NCBI GenBank assembly: GCA_005223375.1
Contig: RXOD01004684.1
Location: 1 to 19,206 of the forward strand
Source of the DNA: Amoebophrya sp. AT5.2
Lineage: Eukaryota; Sar; Dinophyceae; Syndiniales; Amoebophryaceae
Direction of reading: 5' to 3'
DNA: 19,206 nt
The notes beneath the pieces are model-generated. The model ran no database searches. It had not been told where the DNA came from and saw only the letters and a program-made list of their open reading frames with translations. Shown here piece by piece: positions 1 to 7,143 of the stretch. Position 1 is the stretch's first letter. Every line of letters starts with the position of its first letter. A program made the position numbers and the translations under genes.

Positions 1-62
1 AGGGCGGGACGGGGACCCCGAAAAGCCGCCCAAAGAAATCACTTACCGCTTTACCCACTTAC

Positions 63-490
63 CACCTGGTCCCACCATACTCGTCCCCGCCGCCCTCCAT
101 GATCTCCCGCGCGCGCGTGGTGTGCGCAAACTCCTGCTCGAAGTCGAGGCGCTTGGATGGTGCCGCCTCAGTTTTCTGTCCGCATTTCGGCCCACCCCGG
201 CGTGGGGCGACGCTCAGCAGGCTGGGGTTCTGGTGGCGGCTGCTCTGCGCGGTGGGACCGCCGAGAGTATCGGTTGTGTTCCCGGGCCGCTGTGCAGCCG
301 CTCCCCCCTTGGCCCCGTCCGTCCGCTCCTGCCTCTTCTCGACGACTAGCTTGCGCCGCTTCGCCTTCTTCTCCACCGCAGTGACATGCTGCGTCTCGTC
401 GCGCTCGCGCTTGCTCTGTGGCTTGTCCACGGGCTCGGCGGGAATCGCAGCGCGCGACGCAGCGTTGCCGTCGTTGGTCACGAGGCTCAT
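63..490 (-). CDS. First exon of an unrecognised basic, probably nuclear protein; continues beyond the left edge
   Basis: The exon opens with ATG at 490 and stays open for 142 codons. The peptide is hydrophilic and low-complexity, with a dense basic block at residues 41-56 (EKKAKRRKLVVEKRQER) that looks like a nuclear localisation signal. The last stretch reads LDFEQEFAHTTRAREIMEGG. The frame meets TAA at 59-61, but a good donor, GTG|GTAAGT, lies just before it (intron from 62). I therefore read this as exon 1 with a phase-2 junction rather than a complete 143-aa protein. A second GTAAGT at 46-41 lies past the stop. I do not recognise the family. The + strand frames over this segment are treated as shadows. 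Confidence 0.5.
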
Positions 491-1573
491 CGCGATGTTG
501 CAGTTGCAAAAATTTTGCCGCTTTGGCCTTCTCTATAGATACTTTGAATTCGTTTTTTTTATTTCACACGGGTGAGCGAATCGCTTTCATTTTTTTTTTC
601 GAGTCGAGTGCCTTTTTTTTTTGCCACCTGGAGTGCCGGCCATAGGGGCCAGTGCTCGTGAGGGTCTATGGTTTCGAATTTGCAGGGCTGCTGCACGTGC
701 GCATCACATGGCTCCTCGGTCGTCGTGCTGATGTTGGTGGAAAATCCGGCCTGTACTCTGGTGTGGGAGAACGGGATCCATATAGTAGAAATATACTTCG
801 TTGATTGGAGATTGGTTGCTTTCAACGCCACGTGCAGAGAGAGTGAGAGAGGAGAGCTACTTCGAGCAGCGAAAACGCCTCCATTCTGCAATTCCAAGAG
901 CAGCAGCAAATCGGCCGGCCTGACCAGAAAACGCGAAAAATGGTATAGGCGAAACAGCAGCAGTTGAGCTTGAGCTTCGCGTGAAAATAAAAGACAGCAT
1001 CCACAAACAAAAGACCACCATCAAAAAAGTAAACTTGACTGCCGGCCACTTCCTGTTAGAACACAAATGACCGCCGAAGCGTCCTCCAGACTGTGGCAAA
1101 AGAAGGCCACTTTCAGCTTCCCTGATCGTCATCGTGAGCCTTCTCCACCCAGGAGTGGGAGTGTCCGGCTGTCTCGATTTGTCGCAGAAAAACGCGCCGT
1201 GAAGCGAAAGGCGACGTCCTAACCAAAGCTAGTCTGTCAGTAAGTATGCCGGAATTTTTCGACTCGAGACCTGGAAAAAGAATACGAGAGCGTTAGAGAC
1301 ACCGCAACGAAAAGAAATAAATGACGACGATGTTATTTTTCAACCAATTTGAATTTCAGACAGGGGGTGGTGGATATTGGAGTGCAACAGCGCTTGCCCC
1401 TGAATGTCCTCCGAGCACATCAAAGATTCTGCCTTTTCATAAAAGATTCAGTCTTTTGCCTTCCCTTAGCATCTCCTTAATCTCCCTCGCCTGCGTCAAC
1501 CTTAGGCACCCACTTACTTCTAGTTCTAACAAAAGACTGCGAGCGGCCCCAGAAGGAGCACTTACTTCTAGTT
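491..1573. other. Spacer between the 743-aa gene and the exon starting at 490
   Basis: About 1.1 kb with several homopolymer T/A runs (554-560, 589-599, 612-622) and no family I recognise. It holds one weak ATG-started minus-strand ORF (1132-857, listed separately). A minus-strand open stretch at about 760-559 contains peptide-like text (STTTEEPCDAHVQQPC, ETIDPHEHWPLWPAL). It could be an exon of the same small gene, but I could not find phase-matched splice sites. Confidence 0.4.
857..1132 (-). CDS. Possible small single-pass membrane protein (91 codons)
   Basis: The ORF begins with ATG at 1132 and ends with TAG at 857. It has one strongly hydrophobic stretch at about residues 35-51 (TFLMVVFCLWMLSFIF), preceded by basic residues, as in a signal anchor. 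The rest is Ser/Ala-rich with no known motif. It lies between two better-supported minus-strand genes and has the same orientation. A short ORF in low-GC spacer can arise by chance, and the reading is weak without transcript data. It might also be the first exon of a gene continuing into 760-559. Confidence 0.22.
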   Translation of the reverse strand: MTIREAESGLLLPQSGGRFGGHLCSNRKWPAVKFTFLMVVFCLWMLSFIFTRSSSSTAAVSPIPFFAFSGQAGRFAAALGIAEWRRFRCSK

Positions 1574-1576
1574 CTA
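1511..1576. repeat. Pair of 18-bp perfect direct repeats at the 3' end of the 743-aa ORF
   Basis: CACTTACTTCTAGTTCTA occurs at 1511-1528 and again at 1559-1576, a period of 48 bp. On the minus strand each copy reads TAGAACTAGAAGTAAGTG, which contains GTAAGT. The TAG stop codon of the 743-aa ORF is the first triplet of the upper copy. Confidence 0.9.
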
Positions 1577-3805
1577 TCGCCGTACGGGGGCGACCTCTTG
1601 GTAGCTGATCAAACCTCGTGAGCCGTCCTTTTCCAACTCTCCACCCAGCACCTGTGCGGGCACCGTGTTCCAATCGTCCAGCCCCATCAGCGCTTGCCGG
1701 GTATTTCCCCCCGTGAAGAGGGAAGCCGGAACTTCCGCGGGGAGTGCTGCCGCCGGCGCACCTTCCGTCTCAAAGTCGAGTTTCACCCATTCCCCGTGCC
1801 GCGTTGGGCTCAGCGGCAACCGGCTCGGATCACCAAGATGGGGAGAAGCCAAAATCACACTCGGAGCCCTTTCTTCCCCGACACGTCCTGCGAATGCAAC
1901 CAACCCCGAACGCAACCTTCTGTGCTTCTCACGTGATGAGCTCAGAAGCTTCGCCCTCTCCCGGCATTTCCTATGCAGCAATACCCCAACCCACCCTCCG
2001 GCCACGAACAGCAGACCAACCGCAGACCACAGCGCAATTTCTGCCGCGTAAAGCCCTCCCTGAGGATCTTCGTGAGCTTCAAGGTCATCTGCAAGAGTGG
2101 GTGGGGGCAACAGTGGGGATGCAACCCGTCCGAGTGGGGGCAACAGGTGCCCTAGCCGCTGGCGCTCCTTCGCATGTGTTTGCACCATGGTTCGCAACCC
2201 CTGCCACGCTTCCCTGCCCGCCCCTTCCTCGTTTCGCGTCCACCCACCGGAAAAGAACCGCACGTCTTCATCCTGCAAGTACGCGAGCAGCTCCTCAATC
2301 AGGCCGACGCGAGCAGCTCCTCTCCCACCCTGTGCGCTGATGTCCTTTATTTCCTCGAGTATCGCTCTTTCCTCTGCTTGCCTGTTCCTGTTCCACTGCT
2401 CCTCCCGGACGAGGGCGGTGCCGAGAGGGGGCGGCGGAAAAAGCTTGTTGAGCGTTGCACGAATGTCCACCAACTCGTCGGATGTCGTGAGCAAAAAGAC
2501 CTTCTGCAGCAACTCGTCGAGTGCCGAGTCAAAGCCCTGTTTAGCTTTACGTCCACTCGTTCCCGCGATTAGCTCCCTCCACACCCTGGAGCGCATCAAG
2601 GTGTGCACCTTTCGCCACGAGGTCTTTTTCTCGAGCTGTTCTGCCGAAACCTTTTCCCCCTCCTCGTCCGGCAGTCCCGGTGCCATGTCAAGCACCACCT
2701 CCCGGAGATTGGCCGCGAGCCTGCCGACGCCGCCGATCAGGGGATGGGGGTGCAGCAACTCCGATTTGCCTACTCCTCCAAGATGAGGAACACACAGAAA
2801 CAGAAACGCAAACCACAGCGGCCGCTGCCACTTAACGGTCGCGGTTTTATCATCGAAAGATCTGGCCTGCCACAAATACTGGTGCCCGTTCCCCATGAAA
2901 TATTGGCGCGCTAAGCCATTGTCATCCAGATAGGGGTCAAGCACGGAACCGGACAAGATGCGCCATAGGATGGGCGAGCCTCCGTTTGCCTCTCCCTCGA
3001 ACTTCCGTCCCACCGTCAGAGCTGCTCGCTGCTCATCTAGTTCGAGGCGTTGCCTGCCACTGCCCACCTCGGAGTCCGCTTTAAATTTCGAGTCTGTCCA
3101 CCAGCTGCGCCAATTATCCAGCATTTCGGATTCGCTCTCCCGAAAGCTTTCCCCATTCTTTTCCTTCAAGTGATTTTTCAGCCCCTGCAGGTAGGTTTTA
3201 CCGTCGTCGGCGTCGAGCACCTTCTGCTGCACCTCCCGATACGCCTCAAGCACGGCGCGCCGGGGCCGCTTGAACTGGGCAGGATCAGAAAGAAATGTCT
3301 CGATCTTTTCGAAAAATTGCACGCACGCGCCAAGAAAGCGCTGGCGCTGGTGCCTCTCCTCATGGCCGTCGTGGCGTGTCTCTACGCCGCCGAAGAGGAT
3401 TAGCGCGACGCGCCGCAGTTTCCAGAGAAAACGCTCCCGGTCGAAAAATTTCCGCCGTGTCCCTTCCGGAAGGGCAGAAGGATGAAGATCGGTTGGCTCT
3501 TGATTCTCAGCGCTAATAATTTCCTCGCCATTTAATCCGCGGAACCACTCCCGGACGTCCTCTGCGCGCGTCCTGTCGTTTCTGTTTTTCAGGAAGTCCA
3601 GGACTTGGGTGCGGAGAAGGGTCCTCCATGCGTCGTCGGCCTCCTCGATTCTCGAGCCGGGGTGGTCCACTTTCCAAATCTCCAGGCTCGACTCATCAGA
3701 TCGAGCAGCATGGGCCTGCCCTTTGATGGTGCTCACGTAAGCCACCAAGAAGAAAGCTTGACGAAGCTTCCGGACCAGAAAACGAAGAAGCAAAATGCCT
3801 CGCAT
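1574..3805 (-). CDS. Putative type I membrane protein, 743 aa, unrecognised family
   Basis: A single uninterrupted frame runs from ATG at 3805 to TAG at 1574. The N-terminus is basic and hydrophobic (about residues 1-33, with AFFLVAYVS then QAHAA), fitting a cleavable signal peptide. Residues 34-580 are mostly hydrophilic and helical-looking, rich in Glu/Arg/Leu, with a hydrophobic patch at about 328-340 (PLWFAFLFLCVPH). A clear membrane span lies at about 587-610 (AAEIALWSAVGLLFVAGG), followed by a stop-transfer HRKCRER and a roughly 130-residue tail. This predicts a large luminal or extracellular part and a short cytosolic tail. I recognise no domain. No intron is needed, unlike the neighbouring TIMELESS gene. 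The stop coincides with a direct repeat carrying a splice-donor motif, so an alternative C-terminus is possible. Confidence 0.6.
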   Translation of the reverse strand: MRGILLLRFLVRKLRQAFFLVAYVSTIKGQAHAARSDESSLEIWKVDHPGSRIEEADDAWRTLLRTQVLDFLKNRNDRTRAEDVREWFRGLNGEEIISAENQEPTDLHPSALPEGTRRKFFDRERFLWKLRRVALILFGGVETRHDGHEERHQRQRFLGACVQFFEKIETFLSDPAQFKRPRRAVLEAYREVQQKVLDADDGKTYLQGLKNHLKEKNGESFRESESEMLDNWRSWWTDSKFKADSEVGSGRQRLELDEQRAALTVGRKFEGEANGGSPILWRILSGSVLDPYLDDNGLARQYFMGNGHQYLWQARSFDDKTATVKWQRPLWFAFLFLCVPHLGGVGKSELLHPHPLIGGVGRLAANLREVVLDMAPGLPDEEGEKVSAEQLEKKTSWRKVHTLMRSRVWRELIAGTSGRKAKQGFDSALDELLQKVFLLTTSDELVDIRATLNKLFPPPPLGTALVREEQWNRNRQAEERAILEEIKDISAQGGRGAARVGLIEELLAYLQDEDVRFFSGGWTRNEEGAGREAWQGLRTMVQTHAKERQRLGHLLPPLGRVASPLLPPPTLADDLEAHEDPQGGLYAAEIALWSAVGLLFVAGGWVGVLLHRKCRERAKLLSSSREKHRRLRSGLVAFAGRVGEERAPSVILASPHLGDPSRLPLSPTRHGEWVKLDFETEGAPAAALPAEVPASLFTGGNTRQALMGLDDWNTVPAQVLGGELEKDGSRGLISYQEVAPVRR

Positions 3806-4204
3806 CCTCCTCCGATCGCGATGATCGATGCTGGGCCTACGGAGCCGATTTTCTTATGGGCTTGCTAAAAGGAAGGACCCTTCGGGCATGCAACGCGATT
3901 GAGTCTGAAGCTACAGTCTGACAAGAGTTCCGTTTTCGAATCCGAACTCCTGCTTTCAATAAATTAAAAACAGTGCTAACTGTCGCGTACTTTCTGGACG
4001 AGGGACAGCAGTTCATAAAAAATGAGAGAAGAGTGTATCATATCAATGTAGTAAGAAAATCGGGCCCCAGTTGTTCAGTACGTACCGGGAAGACTAGCTG
4101 TACTGGTAATCGTAGTGGTGCTGCTTTCTTTGGATACAACCTGTGGCAGTTTAACAAACGCAACAGCACTCTGTAGCAGGTGGGACCGATGGTGATTAAG
4201 TTCT
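3806..4204. other. Spacer between the small multi-exon gene and the 743-aa gene
   Basis: About 400 bp of lower-GC sequence. It includes a short hairpin, GAGTTC...GAACTC, around 3925-3950 and an AATAAA on the + strand near 3959. I see no gene in it. It should hold the 3' end of the gene ending at 4205 and the promoter of the 743-aa gene. Confidence 0.5.
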
Positions 4205-5023
4205 TCATGGGCGATAGGGAGGGTCCACCTGCTCCTTCAGAGAGGGGCCGCGCAGAAGCAGATCTAAAATGATTACCTGCTCAGATCCATCTTCCGAAAC
4301 CGAGAGCAATTGAGAGATCCAATCCGAAGCTTTGAGATCTTCGTGGCAACCTGATGCCTGGCCATTACCTGAGCTGTGCTTACACCATCTCCCGGCCTAC
4401 CTGAAGATCTCAGCTATGTGATCTGGAGCCTCTCGCCTGATTCCACCCCTACCCCGATCCGATTGCAAAATATCCATGAGTAAAACGCTTTCACTGTTCG
4501 GAAACAGATTGATAGGCAACCGACTGCTAGGGAAACATCTTCACGACCACAGTGACATTTCAGCGATACAAGTAGTGCATTTTCCTCGGCTTCGCAGGCG
4601 CTCTCGTTTCTGTTGTTCTTAATCATTCGGCTCAACGTGCCTTCGATTTGCCCCCTGCCTCTGTCTACCATGCAATCTCGCTGCTCTCGTTTCTAATTCC
4701 TGCTTTGCGAAGCAATACGCAAAAGCGAACTTCCTTCTCTTTACAAATTAGTAGTAAAGTTGTAAAAAGGTGGGTAGAAGTGCAGGTTGAAATCCTCTGC
4801 GGGGCTAGCGGTCGACACACTGTTGTTCTTGCGCCAGGGCCCGTACTTACCCTCTGTATCCACATAAAACGTAATTTTGGGCTCCCCCGTTATCGACCCA
4901 AACGACCCACTGCCGGCTGCTTATCGAAAACCATGTCTTCGAAAGAATCCATGTCTTCGATGTCCACCCCCATCCATCAGCGGGCGTAGTTGCGCGATAA
5001 CGGGGCAGGGATAGGAATAGCAT
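4205..5023 (-). CDS. Small multi-exon gene of unknown function, assembled by phase-consistent splicing
   Basis: No single long ORF exists here, but five minus-strand segments join in frame with GT-AG introns: 5023-5002, 4919-4851, 4609-4570, 4526-4453 and 4368-4205. The introns are 82, 241, 43 and 84 bp. The total is 369 nt, 122 codons plus TGA. The exons read like protein: PKITFYVDTE, then LPINLFPNSESVLLMDILQS, then DLKASDWISQLLSVSEDGSE. The donor at 4850 is a perfect GTAAGT. The start at 5023 (MLFLSLP) is uncertain; the frame is open upstream with a hydrophobic run (KLITIIITAFFKM) that could belong to a longer signal or membrane segment. The 43-bp intron is the weakest join. Alternatives are an unspliced ending of exon 2 at TAA 4741, or exon 4 running on to 4426. 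No family is recognised. Confidence 0.33.
4885..5005 (-). mobile_element. Introner-like element with 11-bp perfect terminal inverted repeats (121 bp)
   Basis: CCCCGTTATCG at 4885-4895 is matched by its exact reverse complement CGATAACGGGG at 4995-5005. Read on the minus strand, the left arm contains the predicted donor (CCCC|GTTATCG, intron from 5001). The predicted acceptor is at 4920, and the right arm lies inside the downstream exon, ending 35 nt after the acceptor. A 12-bp direct repeat, CCATGTCTTCGA, occurs twice inside. No target-site duplication is evident. The layout matches the two inverted-repeat introns of the TIMELESS gene, although the arm sequence differs. Confidence 0.5.
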
Positions 5024-5207
5024 TTTGAAAAACGCCGTGATGATGATGGTGATGAGCTTGAATCTACGACTACGGCATTCACTGCCTAGGATTGTCCGTT
5101 GTTGGACTGACGCACTCCCTCCTTCTCCCGCCGATCCGGTTCGCGTGTTGGATCCGGGAAGCCGTGATATTGACGCTAGCCACGCTTGGTTGCCAGCGGC
5201 TTGGATC

Positions 5208-5256
5208 AGACACCCAGTTCAACGAAGCACGCTCTGCTTGGGTAAGACACCCAGTT
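5208..5256. repeat. 12-bp direct repeat, 37 bp apart
   Basis: AGACACCCAGTT occurs at 5208-5219 and 5245-5256. The upper copy follows GGGTA on the + strand. The minus-strand frame carrying the hydrophobic stretch near 5050 is closed by a TGA between the copies. A partial tandem duplication, or a small insertion with a flanking repeat, could explain it. Confidence 0.7.
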
Positions 5257-5628
5257 GACAAATGAGTAGAGCGAGCACCTGGGCGGCTCCACCTCCGGCT
5301 CGCAACCACCACAACCAGTAGCTCCGCTTAGCAACTCTTCTTTTCCGCTGGTCGCAACACAAATTGCCTGTGGGACCAGACCTTAAAACGACCATTGGCC
5401 TCCTTGCACCGATGTGGAGGAGCAAAGCCACCAGACTCTATAATCCTTTCAAGGGAAAATTCCGCCTCTACAAACACGAGACGTCGGGGAGCTCTGGGAG
5501 GACCGCAGGCCGCGCCAGCAAGAGCAATCAATTTATTTCTACAGCGCAATTAAAAGCAAAAGCAAACAGCTTCCCGGCAAGAATCAAACATTCAAACAGA
5601 CTACCAGCTCCAGCTCGCAGCCCCGTCA
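5257..5628. other. Spacer upstream of the small gene at 5.0 kb
   Basis: About 370 bp without a supported gene. A minus-strand open frame crosses 5431-5219 and includes a Trp/Ala-rich hydrophobic stretch (SYWLWWLRAGGGAAQVLALL), but it has no clear start and no resolvable junction to the exons below. It could hold the 5' exon of that gene. Confidence 0.35.
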
Positions 5629-6412
5629 TTAGACTAGTGTCAGAAATTTTCCCCTTTTACTTTGTAGGTGACGCTTGCGGTTTTGCTCCCGTAATTTCAG
5701 CTCGAAGCTCTTATGCTTTCCCGCTTTGAGCTTACAGGTTCTCGCGCATTCTTGGAGCGCTCGTCCAGGTTCTTCGTTTCTTCTATATCTAGATGCGCTA
5801 AATGCAATTTCTATCCCGGCGAGTTCCCCTCGCGTTTGCTTACAATCCGTATCAACAGGGGACTGGTAGAAGGGACATTGCCACATACAAGCAAGCGAGC
5901 AAGAGAAAAGACCTACAGGCCTAGCTACAAACAAAGCGCCGCTTCAGGAATACTTATGTTTTGCGCCCAGAAAATCCTCTGCCGCGGTTACAGTTTCTGT
6001 TCCATCTGTCCGACGAAAGACGTATTTTTCGAACGAAGAACCGCTTATCCGTCGTCAAAGAATATTGCCCACTCGTAGCCCAATTCGCGATGTGAACATC
6101 CAGGTCCTGCCACGCGCTGAACTTCTCTGCGGCGTCATCGAGTTCAAGGTGGCACGCCGATTCAGAAAAACGTTCCGCCTTAGCTCCCTGGATCGCCTGA
6201 AATCGAAGTACGACAAAAGTAAACTATTTAGTTGAGCAATTTTGTAACGCGAAACTCACGCTCAGTACAGCACGCAACAAAAAATGTTAAAGTATTCGCA
6301 GAAAAAATACATCCGAAAGGATATTCTGATCCCGCTTTCCCAGCTTTTTGATGCGGCCTTCGACTGCGTAAGAAGCCATCGCCACAAACGCGAGCTTCGA
6401 AAAAAAGCCCAT
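5629..6412 (-). CDS. Small secreted-protein gene with signal peptide, probably three exons
   Basis: Exon 1 (6412-6311) starts with ATG in a good context (CCAAAATGGGC) and encodes a classic signal peptide, MGFFSKLAFVAMASYAVEG. A donor at 6310 (GTATTT) and a pyrimidine-rich acceptor GATTTCAG at 6197 give a 114-bp phase-0 intron. Exon 2 (6196 to about 6035) has no Met and reads AERFSESACHLELDDAAEKF, then AWQDLDVHIANW. A phase-0 junction (donor 6034, acceptor 5863 after TTCTACCAG) leads to exon 3 (5862-5629), with DTDCKQTRGELAGIEIAF and EEPGRALQECARTCK. The product would be about 165 aa, with a few cysteines and no domain I recognise. If exon 2 is terminal, its frame ends with TAA at 5954 for a 114-aa protein. 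The two signal-peptide and exon-2 segments are better supported than exon 3. Confidence 0.42.
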
Positions 6413-6961
6413 TTTGGCGATCTGTTTTTTTCGAGGGTTTGACTCCTTTTCGGCTGCGTATTTGCCAGCTGCGGACGCTCTGCTGTCCTGCCTTAAGATT
6501 GGGAGAGGGACGTTGTTTCGTCGTACGATTTCCTGCTGTGAGCCTGCGCGGGAAAGAAAAACATAGCGATGGCTCTGGGGCACATACGAGGTGGGGTATG
6601 CCAACGCCAAAACACAAAAGAGCGCTTGCATATTTTTTTCAGTGAACAATACTTCGGGTGTCCAATAGAGCAACCGCATCCCACGGATTTCACGCAGCAA
6701 CACAGACGCGAATGAGTAAGTTAACGTTAAGTATGTACTTACCATCACACCGAGCGTTTTGTGGCACCGAGGTTGAGCTTGAGATCAGTAAAACTAACAG
6801 CACGAAACAATCGGAGTCAACCAGCAGCGCGAACCGACTATGAGATCGCGAAACGCGCCGCGGCCTCGCGGCCCGCCAACAGCCCGACAACGGAACATGG
6901 AACACGCATAACAGGGAATCAATGGGGAATCCCGTACAGTTTTCCCGCGAATCGGACGAGC
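6413..6961. other. Spacer between TIMELESS and the secreted-protein gene, with a splice-like palindrome
   Basis: About 550 bp. The minus-strand frame is open upstream of the ATG at 6412 back to 6748, but the signal peptide argues for the start at 6412. At 6716-6742 GTAAGT and ACTTAC face each other around TAACGTTA. At 6746-6735 (minus) there is GATGGTAAGTAC, the same 12-mer as one end of the TIMELESS intron 6 element. No other gene was identified. Confidence 0.45.
6735..6746 (-). repeat. Solitary copy of the introner terminus GATGGTAAGTAC
   Basis: Identical over 12 bases to + strand 10079-10090, the right end of the TIMELESS intron 6 element read in reverse. No matching second arm was found nearby, so this may be a remnant, or one end of an element whose other end has diverged. 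Confidence 0.5.
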
Positions 6962-7051
6962 TCACTCGTCACTTTCTGATGCGTGCTCGACAAACGTCGA
7001 GGAATCGACGGGGAACGAATCGAGATCGACTTCGTCTTCGAGCAATTCGAC
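6962..7051 (-). CDS. Possible ninth, acidic last exon of TIMELESS
   Basis: The segment 7051-6962 is open for 29 codons plus TGA and is strikingly acidic (VELLEDEVDLDSFPVDSSTF). Acceptor GTACTAG precedes it. A donor GTGAAA at 7173, within the end of exon 8, would give a 122-bp phase-0 intron. Splicing would replace the last nine residues of exon 8 (VKKEPATGS) with this acidic tail. TIMELESS proteins commonly end in an acidic segment, which favours the idea. The unspliced stop at 7144 is an equally simple reading. Confidence 0.3.
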   Translation of the reverse strand, partial: VELLEDEVDLDSFPVDSSTFVEHASESDE

Positions 7052-7143
7052 CTAGTACTATCAGCAGTCGTAATATAATGCTTCAGGTACTGAGTTACAA
7101 TGGAGTTTTCATCGGCTCACGACAATCGGACGTGCGGGGAGAG

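Noticed and set aside
4396..4427. 27-bp intron that would keep IRREAPDHIAEIF in the small gene
   Set aside because: Too short for a spliceosomal intron; the 84-bp alternative (4452-4369) has better size and phase. The retained peptide still looks plausible, so this is not certain.
6409..6418. CCATTTTGGC, matching part of the dinoflagellate spliced leader
   Set aside because: Only 10 bases match, the downstream CTCAAG is absent, and it overlaps the start codon of a minus-strand signal peptide.
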